Part shown: in pieces, positions 1 through 9,193 of the stretch
Position numbering within the stretch: position 1 is the stretch's first letter
Layout: the number at the start of each line of letters is the position of its first letter
Assembly: GCA_050289485.1 (NCBI GenBank)
Contig: JBNKFV010000029.1
Location: 186,001-250,000, forward strand
From: JBNKFV01 sp050289485
Lineage (GTDB): Bacteria > Pseudomonadota > Gammaproteobacteria > Pseudomonadales > Cellvibrionaceae
Direction of reading: 5' to 3'
DNA length: 64,000 nucleotides
Program-made: the position numbers and the translations under genes
The notes under the pieces: generated by a model
What the model saw: the letters and a program-made list of their open reading frames with translations, nothing else
Databases searched by the model: none
What the model was told of the DNA's origin: nothing

Positions 1-989
1 ACGATAATAGTAGCGCCTTCCAAACGCTCTGCCTTGTCTTTTGCCACCCTGTTAGCCAGCAATTCATCAAACAGCGGCGCGATACCATCAAACAAAGCAT
101 AAGAACTGGCAATGGCCTTAGTGGCAATACTAAACACTTCAACACTCGATATTGTGATCGTTTCCTGGTCTAGAAGCCTTGTCCGAAGCAACGTCTGGAT
201 ATCTTTCATAGCCGCCCGATTGTCTACATACAAATCTCGCAGCTTATGCTTAAGGCTGGGGTTATAGTCGAACGCCTTTTCTAATCCTTTACTGTTAGCG
301 ATGTGAGAATCCTGAATACTGTTAATCAAAATAGACAGTTGTATAAACTTGTCTGGGGTAAAAGCCCCTTTGGCCGCGACAGATGCACCCGCAGCCCGCG
401 CCAGCCCCATACTCTCAATAAGGCTTGGCAAACCGTTGACCATTGCATCGCCAAGGTAGTAACTATCAAGAACGGGGTCCAGAGTGATACCAGAATTATC
501 TGCCGCCAGCACTAAGCGTGCTAATAGCGCTGCGACCAGCTGAGAATGTCGGGATACGGTTTCTGCAGTGTTCCAGGAATGACCTTCTCGTTTAATGGTT
601 TGCCAGTCTGCGTCTATCGTATCAACGCCGCTTCCAAGCATTAATGTTGATGCGAAACGTTTATCTATTTCGTGTAGGGCCGCCAGGGCATTATCAACCT
701 TCGTCGCTGCAGCACTACTATCGCGCAGTAGGGTGCTGTCACCACTGGCGATAGCTGCACTGAGACCGCGGTGCACCTGCACGGGCTCGATAACCTGGCG
801 GATAGATTGAATATATTCGATACCAATGCGTTCGTTTTCAATAAACGCGATATCCTTGTTGATATGATGAATTTGCAAATAACCAAAAAACAGCAGCGGC
901 ATAAGTGCCAAGATAAAAATAACTGAAAACTTAACAGGATAGGTCAACTTATCCATTAACTTGGTGGCGAGCAGAAATAGTGATTTCAT
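1..989 (-). CDS. Membrane sensory protein, N-terminal part (cut by window edge)
   Basis: An open frame of 329 codons runs from an ATG at 989 off the left edge with no stop. The product starts with a short cytoplasmic stretch and one hydrophobic helix (about residues 18-38). An all-helical extracytoplasmic region follows, with motifs such as VQVHRGLSAAIASGD and LDPVLDSYYLGDAMVNGLP. That helical sensor type is common at the N-terminus of methyl-accepting chemotaxis proteins, diguanylate cyclases and hybrid kinases. The output domain lies outside the window, so the class cannot be fixed; a chemoreceptor is my first guess. No sigma-28 type promoter was seen upstream. Confidence 0.75.
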   Translation of the reverse strand, partial: MKSLFLLATKLMDKLTYPVKFSVIFILALMPLLFFGYLQIHHINKDIAFIENERIGIEYIQSIRQVIEPVQVHRGLSAAIASGDSTLLRDSSAAATKVDNALAALHEIDKRFASTLMLGSGVDTIDADWQTIKREGHSWNTAETVSRHSQLVAALLARLVLAADNSGITLDPVLDSYYLGDAMVNGLPSLIESMGLARAAGASVAAKGAFTPDKFIQLSILINSIQDSHIANSKGLEKAFDYNPSLKHKLRDLYVDNRAAMKDIQTLLRTRLLDQETITISSVEVFSIATKAIASSYALFDGIAPLFDELLANRVAKDKAERLEGATII

Positions 990-1400
990 ATTGGGCCCTT
1001 ATATTATTCAACAAGACAACCAGCCCACCAACACGATAGTTATTCCACTACGGCAGATATTGTCTATGTCTCAATACCTTTAGCTCGCCCCTGAACTAAA
1101 ACGATTACGACCTTTAGCGGATACTTTTTACCTCCTTACCAGATTGAGTCCTGTATACAAATAACATTTCAAAATACCGCTTTAAAGAATTGCAGCGAAT
1201 GTAAGAAACATCTAATAGCACCGAAACAAATATAACTGCTGCAATGAAAGCTATTAGTTAATATTTTAGCTGTTATTTAAAAACTTGCTGAGATTGGGCT
1301 GAAAACCGTCCCATTTTAAACAGCGGCGATCAGCAGTAGGTCATTCCAACTGCAGCCACGAAACATATCCCCCAGCCCACTTAACAACCCCAAACTTCCG

Positions 1401-1470
1401 GTAAGTGGGTAGGTGGGGTCAAACAGGGGTAAGTGGGGGCATATAAGTTTCACCTGACCCCACTTACTTG
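1401..1470. repeat. REP-like palindromic repeat patch
   Basis: GTAAGTGGG and TAAGTGGGG occur close together, and GTGGGGTCA at 1413-1421 is mirrored by TGACCCCACTTAC at 1455-1467. The arrangement resembles extragenic palindromes spread by REP-associated tyrosine transposases, but no transposase gene is present here. The rest of 990-1565 holds no convincing gene and is rather AT-rich. Confidence 0.45.
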
Positions 1471-1565
1471 CACTTACTGCTAGCCTCAGTGAAAGCCATC
1501 TGGTGTTATTCAGGATGTTATTAAAAAGGCGGGTGTGGCAATACATGAGCGAATGAGATAGGTAA

Positions 1566-1602
1566 TAAAAAAAGCCGCTACCCTTGCAGGGCGCGGCTTT
1601 TC
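1566..1602 (-). terminator. Terminator of tmRNA gene
   Basis: Read on the minus strand, AAAAGCCGC pairs with GCGGCTTTT around an inner CCCT/AGGG stem and is followed by seven T. It lies about 32 bases beyond the CCA end of tmRNA and fits an intrinsic terminator for it. Confidence 0.8.
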
Positions 1603-1633
1603 AGGTGTTTCAGAATGTCTCTGAATCTATATC

Positions 1634-2020
1634 TGGTGGAGCCGGGGGGAGTTGAACCCCCGTCCGTCAGCACTCCGCCACGAGCTCTACATGCTTAGAT
1701 TCACCTGTTGATTTAACACCTGGCAGCCCGGTGGCCTGACGCCAAGTGCGATCCTGTTAAAATTTAACCCATCCACCCCAGGCAGGCTTCACGGCGATCC
1801 TGTTCTGTATGACAGTCAGTAACGCGGTACAGGCACCTTGTCAAAGACCGCTAGGGGCGCACCCCTAGAAGTACATCAAAAAGCTACTTATGCAGCTAGT
1901 TGAGCACCGTAGTTGTCATCGTTTGCAACTATTAATTTGCAGCTTTCGATTTACGTGATTGGCTGCCATCACGGCATGCACCCTAGGCTTTGTTACCGGC
2001 GTCGAATCCAAATCGGCCCC
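1634..2020 (-). ncRNA. ssrA: Transfer-messenger RNA
   Basis: The 387-base RNA begins GGGGCCGATTTGGATTCGAC and ends in a T-arm-like GGGTTCAACTCCCCC followed by GGCTCCACCA, so the tRNA-like ends pair as expected and CCA is encoded. The tag frame at 1926-1888 reads ANDDNYGAQLAA followed by TAA. The RNA rescues stalled ribosomes and adds this degradation tag, working with SmpB, whose gene lies about 4.1 kb away on the same strand. A possible -10 box TATACT lies at 2057-2052, about 32 bases before the mature 5' end, which leaves room for a processed leader; the -35 box is poor. Confidence 0.97.
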
Positions 2021-2244
2021 AGTTATTGGCCTCGCTACAATGAGGTAAGCCAGTATAACACACAATGCCGCTGCTCTTATAAGCGTAAATAGCCGCTACA
2101 CTATAAAAATAAATGGGGTTGTGTGGTTTTAGCTATTTCATGGCTTTATAAAATGTTGTTTTATATGCCGTAATTGCATATGAAGTCTCTTAAAAGGGGT
2201 GTTATCTGTGAGATAAAACGTTAAGGAAGCCAAGCCTAGTCGTA

Positions 2245-2420
2245 CTATTAACCCGGCAACAAAATAGATCTCCTTGTCTATTTTGTTGCACGCCTTGGAC
2301 ATACCTGCGGAATTTTACGAAATTCCTTGTATTTCCATGACTGATATTGGCCTGCGACCCATGGTGGCGCATCCGCGCGTCGGTTATTAACCCAGCAATA
2401 ATGCTTGCACGGTTAATATT
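2245..2420 (+). repeat. 176-base structured palindromic element, copy A
   Basis: The element starts CTATTAACCCGGCAAC and ends with a palindrome TTATTAACCCAGCAA...GGTTAATA. Inside are a perfect 12-bp hairpin (CAACAAAATAGA/TCTATTTTGTTG) and a 7-bp hairpin (GGAATTT/AAATTCC). It has the same length and the same order of hairpins as copy B at 51155-51330, which lies in the opposite orientation. It fills most of the 430-base gap between tmRNA and the c-di-GMP gene and ends 32 bases before that gene's first ATG. The rest of the gap shows no gene. Confidence 0.8.
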
Positions 2421-2452
2421 AAGCACACAATAACAACGAGTAGTTTATCCGG

Positions 2453-5400
2453 ATGGGAGCAGTCGCCAGTATGTTAAAACGTTTTTTGCTGGCAGGGCAG
2501 CGTTTGCTTGCTCTGGGGCGGCTTGTTACCCCCAGTTGGGGTGACATGCACACGACGCTACTGGTAAAGCAGGTCTCATTTATCTGTACTTCGTACCGGG
2601 CTAATACGTTTGCCATTTTGTTATTGGCTGCATGCTACGTTTTTGCTCTGTGGGACGTGGTGCCCCAGCAAACGCTCTGGACATGGCTGTGTGCAATTTT
2701 CGTTATGTTGCTTGTGCGTGGCGGGTTGGTGATTCGTTGGCACAGTCGTATGACCAGTACGGAGGTAAAGTATTGGGTGCTGGCATACACCGTGCTAACC
2801 GCGCTTGCAGGCATACTATGGGGTTGCACGGCCTTCTGGTTCGTTGACGGTAGCGACCTTATGATTGTCAATACCGTTACTTTTTTTCTGGCCATCGTTG
2901 CGGCTTGTGGAGTGCTGGTTTACGGCGCCATACGCATAGTGGCGGTGTCTTTTTTTCTGGCCGTACTCATCCCCGTAGTGCTGCGCCTCGTTCTATTGGA
3001 TTTACCTGAATACTGGCTAATGGCGGCTGGGCTTAGCCTGTTTTTTGCGTTGTCTTTATTGAGTTATATACGTGCTTATAGCATGGGGCTGGCCCTGCTA
3101 CAGGCCGATACCGAAAATGAAACGTTAAAAAAAGTGATTGATGAAAACCGCGTGCTGATAAGCGAACAAGATCGCGTTGTGCAACAGCTTATGCGCGTGG
3201 AGGATGAAAACAGGCTGTTTCGAACCATTATTGATCAGGCGCAAGGTGTCGTCATTCTATTGATAGACCCCCTGGACCGGGGGCGCGTTATGTATGCCAA
3301 CGACGCTGCATGTAAGCACTTTGGCTATTCCAACGATGAGCTGGTGGGCAAGTACCCGGCTGAGCTTGTTGAACATATCGAGGGCCACGATACGCAAGCG
3401 ATGATCAAGGACGTCATGTCTGGAAATACCATTGCGTTTGAAAGTCGGCACCGGTTGGCATCGGGGCAGTTGGTGCCGGTAGATGTGGTCATGAACCCCA
3501 TCGACGTGGGCGGTAAGCGTGTATTTGTCGCCTATTGTTGGGATATTACTGCACGAAAAAAACTTGAACAGCAGCGGGCAGAATATGAGGCTGCAATTGC
3601 TAAGCAGGCGATAGAAACGCAATTTAAGCAGTTGGTGGAAGCCATGCCCGACCCCGTAATGCGATTTGATCGCCATGGGGTTATTCGTTATATCAGCAAA
3701 GCCATTGCCGATTATTGCGGCACTACACCCGATAACATGTTAGGTAAAACGGCGTTGCAAGTACCTAATCTCGGAAGCCGGGGGAATGAAAACCAGCGCG
3801 TGCATCAATCGGTAATGACCGTACTGCAAGAGAACCGTTCTATTGTATTTGAGCGCTGGTTTATTCAGAACAACGAGCGCTTGTGTTACGAGGTGCGCAA
3901 TGTGCCCGAGCATGATGCATCGGGCAATGTGATTGGGGTGTTGTGCTTTGTACGCGAGATTACCGAGCGCGCCGCGTTAGACCGGGCCTTGAAATTTATT
4001 GCCAGTGATCAGTGGCTGGATAATTCTGGTCAGCTGCTGTCTTCGCTGATTAATTTTTTGCGAGAAACGTTGGTCGCCGATTATGTGGCGGTGCAGACGC
4101 TGGATGAATCAGAGCAGTGGGTAAATACGATTATCATCAGCTGCGAGCATGATGAGTTGGTGATGCAGCCGTTTGCCATTGATGGTGCTGTTATACGGCA
4201 GGCGGCCAGTGGACGTCCCGCCATTGAGCAGGTAAGTGAGGCCTGCCAACACTACCCGCAAGACCTGTTTGTAACCAAGGCTAAGTTGGAAGGAGTGATC
4301 TGTATAGCGCTTTCTAGCGCTGATATGAGTAATCACAGTTTCCTGTTGTTAGGCAAGAAGCGACCGCTTGTAAACCCGGCCATGGATCTTGCGGTGATGC
4401 AGCTGCTGGCCGGGCGTATCAGTGCAGAGCTGGAGCATGAGCGGTTCGAGTCGACGAGAGTTGCCCATGAGCAAACATTTAAAGCTCTGGTTGAAAACTC
4501 CCCGGATTTTATTAGCCGGTTTGATCGGCAAGGCTTGTGTGTTTATGCCAATCCAGCGTTGTGCAAGTTTTATGGCAACGAGTCGCCGCTCGGTGCTGAA
4601 CCCGTTGAGTACGCGGTTTTCAAAGATGACGCAGAAAAATTTATGGACAACCTGCGGGCGGTATTGCGCGAGGGTGGTGAAAAGAATTTCCTGTATAAAT
4701 TTGCTGACCGGAAATTGACGGAATATTTTGTAGATACACGTATTGTTGCCGAATACGATAAAAATGGAGAAGTGGCTGGGGCGCTATCGGTTAGCCGGGA
4801 TATTTCCCAACGCATCAAGCTGGAAGAGAGTTTGCGTAAACAGGCGGGGATCGATGCGCTCACTGGCCTGCCTAATCGCCGTTTATTGACCGAGCGCCTG
4901 CGACAGGAGGTTAGCCGAGCTGCACGCAGCGAATCTGGCGTGGCATTGTTGTTTATCGACTTGGATCGGTTTAAAGAGGTGAATGATAGCCTTGGTCATG
5001 AGGTGGGTGACCAGTTATTGCGTCAGGCAGCCTTGCGTATTCGTGGGTGTTTACGTACGTCCGACACGGTAGCCAGGCTTGGCGGAGATGAGTTTGTTGC
5101 GCTTCTGAGCAATGTTACTGATGTTGCGCATTTGGGGACGTTGGCTGAAAAGCTAATTGCCGATTTGTCGCTGCCCTATGAGGCCAGTGGTGGCCAAATG
5201 TTTGTATCAGCAAGTATCGGCATAGCGAGTTATCCGCTTGATGCCACCACTGCACAAGGCTTACTGTCGTGTGCCGATCAAGCTATGTATTCGGCCAAGC
5301 AGGCGGGCCGCAACGGCTTTCGCTTTTTTACCTTTGAAATGCAGCAGCAGGCGGATCGCCGTGTGAGCCTGGTCAATGACTTGCGTAAGGCTCTGCCCTT

Positions 5401-6145
5401 GCAGGAGTTGTCAGTGGTCTACCAGCCCATTGTTGACGCTACTACCGAACAGGTAGTGAAAGCTGAAGCCTTGCTGCGGTGGACGCGTCCAAATTGTGGC
5501 CCTATATCACCGGCTGAATTTATTCCCCTGGCAGAAGATACCGGGTTGATCACCGAGATTGGTGACTGGGTATTTCGGCAGTCGTTACAGATGATAGCTG
5601 CATGGCGGGCCAAAGGTATCGACGGCGTGCGGGTAGGTGTGAATATCTCTCCCCGGCAGTTCAGCGACGAAAGCTTAGTGAAAAACTGGTTGAATTTAAT
5701 GGCCGAGCTGGGAGTGCCGCCCCAGGCTGTCACCATAGAAATTACTGAGACGCTGTTAATTCATGATCAGGCTTCGGTGCATCGGCAGTTGGACATGTTG
5801 CGCCAGGCCGGTATAGGGCTGGCTCTCGACGACTTTGGCACCGGTTATTCGGCGATGGCGTACCTGAAGCGGTTTAATATTGATTACCTGAAAATAGATG
5901 GTTCGTTTATTCGCGATCTCACTACCGACAGCAGTGATTGCGCCATTGCTGAAACCATTGTGGTAATGGCAGCCAAATTAGGTATGAAGAGTATCGCGGA
6001 GTGTGTAGAAACGGTGCAGCAGCGCAACATGCTCATTGGGTTTGGGTGTGATTTTCTGCAGGGCTATCTTTATGGCAAGCCTATGCCGGAGGCGGAGTTT
6101 TTGGCAGGAGTCGATGGCGATGCGGGACAAACGCACCAGGCCTGA
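2453..6145 (+). CDS. Membrane PAS/GAF sensor with GGDEF and EAL domains
   Basis: The protein makes and/or breaks cyclic di-GMP at the inner membrane. About six membrane helices (residues 45-215) and a short coiled coil come first. Then follow a PAS domain (about 255-370), a second PAS (390-510), a GAF-like region (515-660), a third PAS (665-800), GGDEF (805-970) and EAL (980-1225). The active motif GGDEF is intact and is preceded by the product-inhibition site RTSD five residues earlier. The EAL part keeps EALLRW, NISPRQF, EITET, DDFGTGYS, KIDGSFI and AECVET, so both activities look possible. At 1230 residues it is long for the family. ATG 2471, eleven bases after a GGAG, is an alternative start. 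It stands alone and converges on smpB. Confidence 0.93.
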   Translation: MGAVASMLKRFLLAGQRLLALGRLVTPSWGDMHTTLLVKQVSFICTSYRANTFAILLLAACYVFALWDVVPQQTLWTWLCAIFVMLLVRGGLVIRWHSRMTSTEVKYWVLAYTVLTALAGILWGCTAFWFVDGSDLMIVNTVTFFLAIVAACGVLVYGAIRIVAVSFFLAVLIPVVLRLVLLDLPEYWLMAAGLSLFFALSLLSYIRAYSMGLALLQADTENETLKKVIDENRVLISEQDRVVQQLMRVEDENRLFRTIIDQAQGVVILLIDPLDRGRVMYANDAACKHFGYSNDELVGKYPAELVEHIEGHDTQAMIKDVMSGNTIAFESRHRLASGQLVPVDVVMNPIDVGGKRVFVAYCWDITARKKLEQQRAEYEAAIAKQAIETQFKQLVEAMPDPVMRFDRHGVIRYISKAIADYCGTTPDNMLGKTALQVPNLGSRGNENQRVHQSVMTVLQENRSIVFERWFIQNNERLCYEVRNVPEHDASGNVIGVLCFVREITERAALDRALKFIASDQWLDNSGQLLSSLINFLRETLVADYVAVQTLDESEQWVNTIIISCEHDELVMQPFAIDGAVIRQAASGRPAIEQVSEACQHYPQDLFVTKAKLEGVICIALSSADMSNHSFLLLGKKRPLVNPAMDLAVMQLLAGRISAELEHERFESTRVAHEQTFKALVENSPDFISRFDRQGLCVYANPALCKFYGNESPLGAEPVEYAVFKDDAEKFMDNLRAVLREGGEKNFLYKFADRKLTEYFVDTRIVAEYDKNGEVAGALSVSRDISQRIKLEESLRKQAGIDALTGLPNRRLLTERLRQEVSRAARSESGVALLFIDLDRFKEVNDSLGHEVGDQLLRQAALRIRGCLRTSDTVARLGGDEFVALLSNVTDVAHLGTLAEKLIADLSLPYEASGGQMFVSASIGIASYPLDATTAQGLLSCADQAMYSAKQAGRNGFRFFTFEMQQQADRRVSLVNDLRKALPLQELSVVYQPIVDATTEQVVKAEALLRWTRPNCGPISPAEFIPLAEDTGLITEIGDWVFRQSLQMIAAWRAKGIDGVRVGVNISPRQFSDESLVKNWLNLMAELGVPPQAVTIEITETLLIHDQASVHRQLDMLRQAGIGLALDDFGTGYSAMAYLKRFNIDYLKIDGSFIRDLTTDSSDCAIAETIVVMAAKLGMKSIAECVETVQQRNMLIGFGCDFLQGYLYGKPMPEAEFLAGVDGDAGQTHQA

Positions 6146-6163
6146 CAGTAATACTATCAAGCC

Positions 6164-6640
6164 CTAATTGTGCGCCGACATAATCCGTTGTTTCTGGCGG
6201 TTCCAATCGCGTTCTTTTTCGGTCTCGCGTTTGTCGTGCAGTTGCTTACCTTTACCGATGCCAATTTCGCATTTCACCAGATGGTTTTTCCAGTACAGTG
6301 AAAGTGCCACTACAGTGTAGCCTTTTTGCTCAGTAGCAGCCTGTAATTTGGCAATTTCCTTGCGTTTGAGTAACAGCTTGCGGTAGCGGTTTGGTTCCAC
6401 CACAAAATGGGTGGAAACGGTATTTAAAGGTTGTATCTGGGTGTTAAGTAGCCAGGCTTCGCCATTTTTGAAAAACACGTAGCTGTCGGTTAGCTGGCCT
6501 TTACCGGCGCGCAGGCTTTTTACTTCCCAGCCTTTCAGCTCAAGTCCCGCTTCAAAACGTTCGCTAATATGAAAGTCAAACCGCGCTTTCTTATTTTGAG
6601 CGATAACGTTGGATGGTGTTTTCTTCTGTTTCTTAGCCAT
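6164..6640 (-). CDS. smpB: SsrA-binding protein
   Basis: SmpB binds tmRNA and brings it to stalled ribosomes. The 158 residues match the usual length of about 160. The expected core is present: NKKARFDFHISERFEAGLEL near the N-terminus, GWEVKSLRAGKGQL, and the basic tail ending RQKQRIMSAHN, which in the family inserts into the empty mRNA channel. It converges on the c-di-GMP gene 18 bases away. The tmRNA gene is on the same strand about 4 kb downstream, so the two partners are near each other but not in one operon. Confidence 0.97.
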   Translation of the reverse strand: MAKKQKKTPSNVIAQNKKARFDFHISERFEAGLELKGWEVKSLRAGKGQLTDSYVFFKNGEAWLLNTQIQPLNTVSTHFVVEPNRYRKLLLKRKEIAKLQAATEQKGYTVVALSLYWKNHLVKCEIGIGKGKQLHDKRETEKERDWNRQKQRIMSAHN

Positions 6641-6724
6641 GGCGCGGGATTATAGCGACCTCCATCGTAGCTGGATACACTTTGCTACCTGGGTAGCGGT
6701 ATTTTGTTGCAGGGTGATCTATTG

Positions 6725-8155
6725 TTAATCAAAAACGCTGGTCAGGCTAACGCCAAAAAACTTTAATGCCACGGTATTGATAAACACCAGCAGCAGTATC
6801 GCTGGTATATAAGTGCCCAAGGCAAGATTAATGTAGCGTTCCAGCAAGGTTCCCTTGTAACTGGGATCGCCTATCTCTAGCTCGTGGTTAAAGTGCTCTT
6901 TTTTCCAGTGATAAATCACTACCAGGCAAATCAAAAAGCCGTTTAGCGGCAAAATCGTTTCGTAGAAAATATCGATAATCACATCAAACAGTGACTTCTC
7001 TTGCCCTGCGTACGTGGCAAAGTGGGTTAAAAACCCTACGCCGCCAAATGACAAAATACAGGCAATTGAAAGGGCTCCGCCTGCCACTGCCAATACTAGC
7101 AGTGAACGGTTGCGACTGTATTGCTGCTCATCCATCAGCCCTGCCAGGGGCACCTGAAGAATAGAAACCTGCGAGGTAATGGCGGCAAACAGCACTAATA
7201 GAAAAAATGCCCCCGCGACAATACTTGCACCCAGATAACCAATACTTGTTTGCAGTGCCAGGAAAATCTTCGGCAAAAAGGTAAAAATCAATGAGATAGA
7301 TGAGTCCGAGAGCTCGGCAGTATTGGTATTAGGGTTGAAAGAGAAAATGGCGGGCAAAATCAGCAGGCCCGCCGTAAAGGCTACCATGGTATCGGTAAGG
7401 GCCACCATTTTAGCAGTATTCGGAATACTCTCGTCGCGACTGATGTAAGATCCGTATGTAATTAAAATACCCATACCCAGTGAGAGAGAGAAAAACGCCT
7501 GGCTGAGCGCACCGCTGATTACCTGCGGTGTTATTTTGCTGAAATCAGGTATCAAATAATACTTCACGCCGGCCATGGCGTTATCGCGGGTTAAGCCAAA
7601 GAGAACTAACCCCACCAGCATAATAAACAGTGCCGGCATCATGATTTTAGAGGCCCGTTCAATACCGCGAGCAACCCCGCCGTGTAATATCAACGCGATG
7701 ACTGCGGCTGTGAGCAAAAGGTATAAAAACAGCCTGTCGCTGGTGATAAATTCACCAAAATAGCCTGGTGATGCCAGTTGTCGGAGATTGCCGCCAGCGG
7801 TTTCGACAAAAAAGCCAAAAATCCATACCGTAATCACCATATAAAACACGGCAATCATGAAGGGCGTGATCATGCTTAGCCAGCCGCCAATTTGCAGCAT
7901 TAGTGAGTCGGCAAAGAACGTGCGGTAAGCGCCTACGGGGTTGCGTTGGGTGTGGCGGCCAGTAGAGAGTTCGGCCACCATCACGGGTAAACAGAGCAGC
8001 ACGACGAAGAGGGCGTAAACCAGTAAGAAAGCCGCGCCGCCGTTTTTGGTTGCATTGACGGGAAACCCCACGATATTGCCGATACCTACTGCCGAACCAG
8101 CCGCCGCCAAAATAACGCCCAGTCGCGAGCTGAATTGCTCTCGTTTTACCTGCAT
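6725..8155 (-). CDS. Sodium-dependent transporter, NSS/SNF family
   Basis: A 476-residue inner-membrane protein of the neurotransmitter:sodium symporter family, predicted to couple uptake of an amino acid or similar small amine to sodium. The first helix has the family's unwound sodium/substrate site, seen as AAGSAVGIGNIVGFPV. About 11-12 hydrophobic helices follow. I start it at ATG 8155 because GGGGAG lies nine bases upstream and the family motif then begins near residue 10; a longer frame to 8269 adds a polar stretch that does not fit. The substrate cannot be read from the sequence. It is divergent from ratA. Confidence 0.88.
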   Translation of the reverse strand: MQVKREQFSSRLGVILAAAGSAVGIGNIVGFPVNATKNGGAAFLLVYALFVVLLCLPVMVAELSTGRHTQRNPVGAYRTFFADSLMLQIGGWLSMITPFMIAVFYMVITVWIFGFFVETAGGNLRQLASPGYFGEFITSDRLFLYLLLTAAVIALILHGGVARGIERASKIMMPALFIMLVGLVLFGLTRDNAMAGVKYYLIPDFSKITPQVISGALSQAFFSLSLGMGILITYGSYISRDESIPNTAKMVALTDTMVAFTAGLLILPAIFSFNPNTNTAELSDSSISLIFTFLPKIFLALQTSIGYLGASIVAGAFFLLVLFAAITSQVSILQVPLAGLMDEQQYSRNRSLLVLAVAGGALSIACILSFGGVGFLTHFATYAGQEKSLFDVIIDIFYETILPLNGFLICLVVIYHWKKEHFNHELEIGDPSYKGTLLERYINLALGTYIPAILLLVFINTVALKFFGVSLTSVFD

Positions 8156-8367
8156 GCTTTCTAACTCCCCAGATTGAAGAAAGGGTACTGTATCTATTTC
8201 TATATGTTTGATTTTCCTGCTTAAACAGGACAGTACTTGGGTGAATGCTATCAGACTTTTTTCTTTCACACCTCTGGCGCGAGTGGGCTTTAGCGGTGAA
8301 GGTTGTGGAGCCTATGCCGAGTGACTACAATCCGCGCTCATAATCCCATGATAGATGAGAGTTTACG

Positions 8368-8811
8368 GTGAAGGTGATAGAACGAACGGCGCTGGTGCCT
8401 TATTCAGCCGAACAGATGTACTGCTTGGTTAACGACATTGCTGCTTATCCAGAATTTATGGACGGTTGTGAAGGTGCTGAAATTCTGGCCCATGGAGAAG
8501 ATTGGATTGAAGCACGCCTGGAACTGAGCATGGGAGGGATGACTCAAAGCTTCATAACCCGTAATCAGCTGGTGCCTGGCGAATCTATGCAAATGTCTCT
8601 GGTATCGGGGCCGTTTGAAGCGTTTGAGGGCTGCTGGCAGTTTACTCCGCTGAGTGATACGGCCTGTAAACTGAGCTTTGAATTGCGCTTTGAATTTGCC
8701 AACAAGCTACTCGCCTTGGCAGCCGGTAAATGGTTTGAAAAAGTGGCCAATCGACAGGTTGAGGCCATTACCAGCAGGGCGCAAACCGTTTATGGCCCTA
8801 CGGGCGTGTAA
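8368..8811 (+). CDS. ratA: COQ10/START-domain protein RatA
   Basis: A 147-residue START-like lipid-binding protein of the Coq10/RatA family. Homologues bind ubiquinone and assist respiration; the E. coli protein was also described as a toxin that blocks ribosome subunit joining. The N-terminal IERTALVPYSAEQMYCLVNDIAAYPEF stretch, given here as the motif VNDIAAYPEF, and the C-terminal helix FEKVANRQVEAI are typical. The start is a GTG with a GATGAGAG ribosome site before it. It is followed 13 bases later by rnfH, the usual ratA-rnfH (ratB) pair found near smpB in many gammaproteobacteria. Confidence 0.93.
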   Translation: MKVIERTALVPYSAEQMYCLVNDIAAYPEFMDGCEGAEILAHGEDWIEARLELSMGGMTQSFITRNQLVPGESMQMSLVSGPFEAFEGCWQFTPLSDTACKLSFELRFEFANKLLALAAGKWFEKVANRQVEAITSRAQTVYGPTGV

Positions 8812-8824
8812 GTAGGAGGAGGGT

Positions 8825-9151
8825 ATGTCAGATATTGAAATGATCCCGGTCGAAGTGGCTTACGCCTTACCTAATAAGCAGAAAATCATTGAGTTACTGG
8901 TGGAGCCGGGTACGACTGCGCTGCAAGCGGTCGAGCGCTCTGGGATTCAAAAAGAATTTCCTGAGATCGATGTGCAAACGGCCAAAATGGGGATTTTTGG
9001 GCAGGCATTGGGTACCAAGGGTTTAAAACCGGCTAATCAGCACGAGTTGCAGCCTGGTGATCGCGTTGAAATTTATCGCCCGCTGGTGTCTGATCCGAAA
9101 GAGGTGCGGCGCAAACGTGCGGCAAAAGCCGCGCAGTCTGATAAAAATTAA
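8825..9151 (+). CDS. rnfH: RnfH/RatB family ubiquitin-like protein
   Basis: A 108-residue small protein of the UPF0125/RnfH family with a beta-grasp fold. Visible family features are the start IEVAYALPNKQ-like stretch (VEVAYALPNKQ), the middle VGIFGQ-like MGIFGQALG, and the end DRVEIYRPLVSDPKE followed by a basic tail. The function is not well settled; it travels with ratA and was named after its link to some rnf operons. AGGAGGAGGG just before the ATG gives a very strong ribosome site, and the gene is surely co-transcribed with ratA. Confidence 0.92.
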   Translation: MSDIEMIPVEVAYALPNKQKIIELLVEPGTTALQAVERSGIQKEFPEIDVQTAKMGIFGQALGTKGLKPANQHELQPGDRVEIYRPLVSDPKEVRRKRAAKAAQSDKN

Positions 9152-9168
9152 CCCTGCAGCAGGGTTAA
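9148..9168. terminator. Palindromic hairpin between convergent genes
   Basis: TTAACCCTGC and GCAGGGTTAA form a 21-base palindrome that contains the rnfH stop codon. It lies between the ends of rnfH and bamE and could act in both directions, but it has no clear T-run. Confidence 0.4.
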
Positions 9169-9193
9169 AGGGTGTTCTGACATCGGCTAAGCC

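Noticed and set aside
1316..1546. Open frame of 76 codons on the minus strand
   Set aside because: It covers the REP-like repeats and its translation is low in complexity with no family features.
9148..9168. Further copy of the TTATTAACCC element family
   Set aside because: It shares only TTAACCC and its mirror; length, loop and flanks differ, so it is listed as a plain hairpin.
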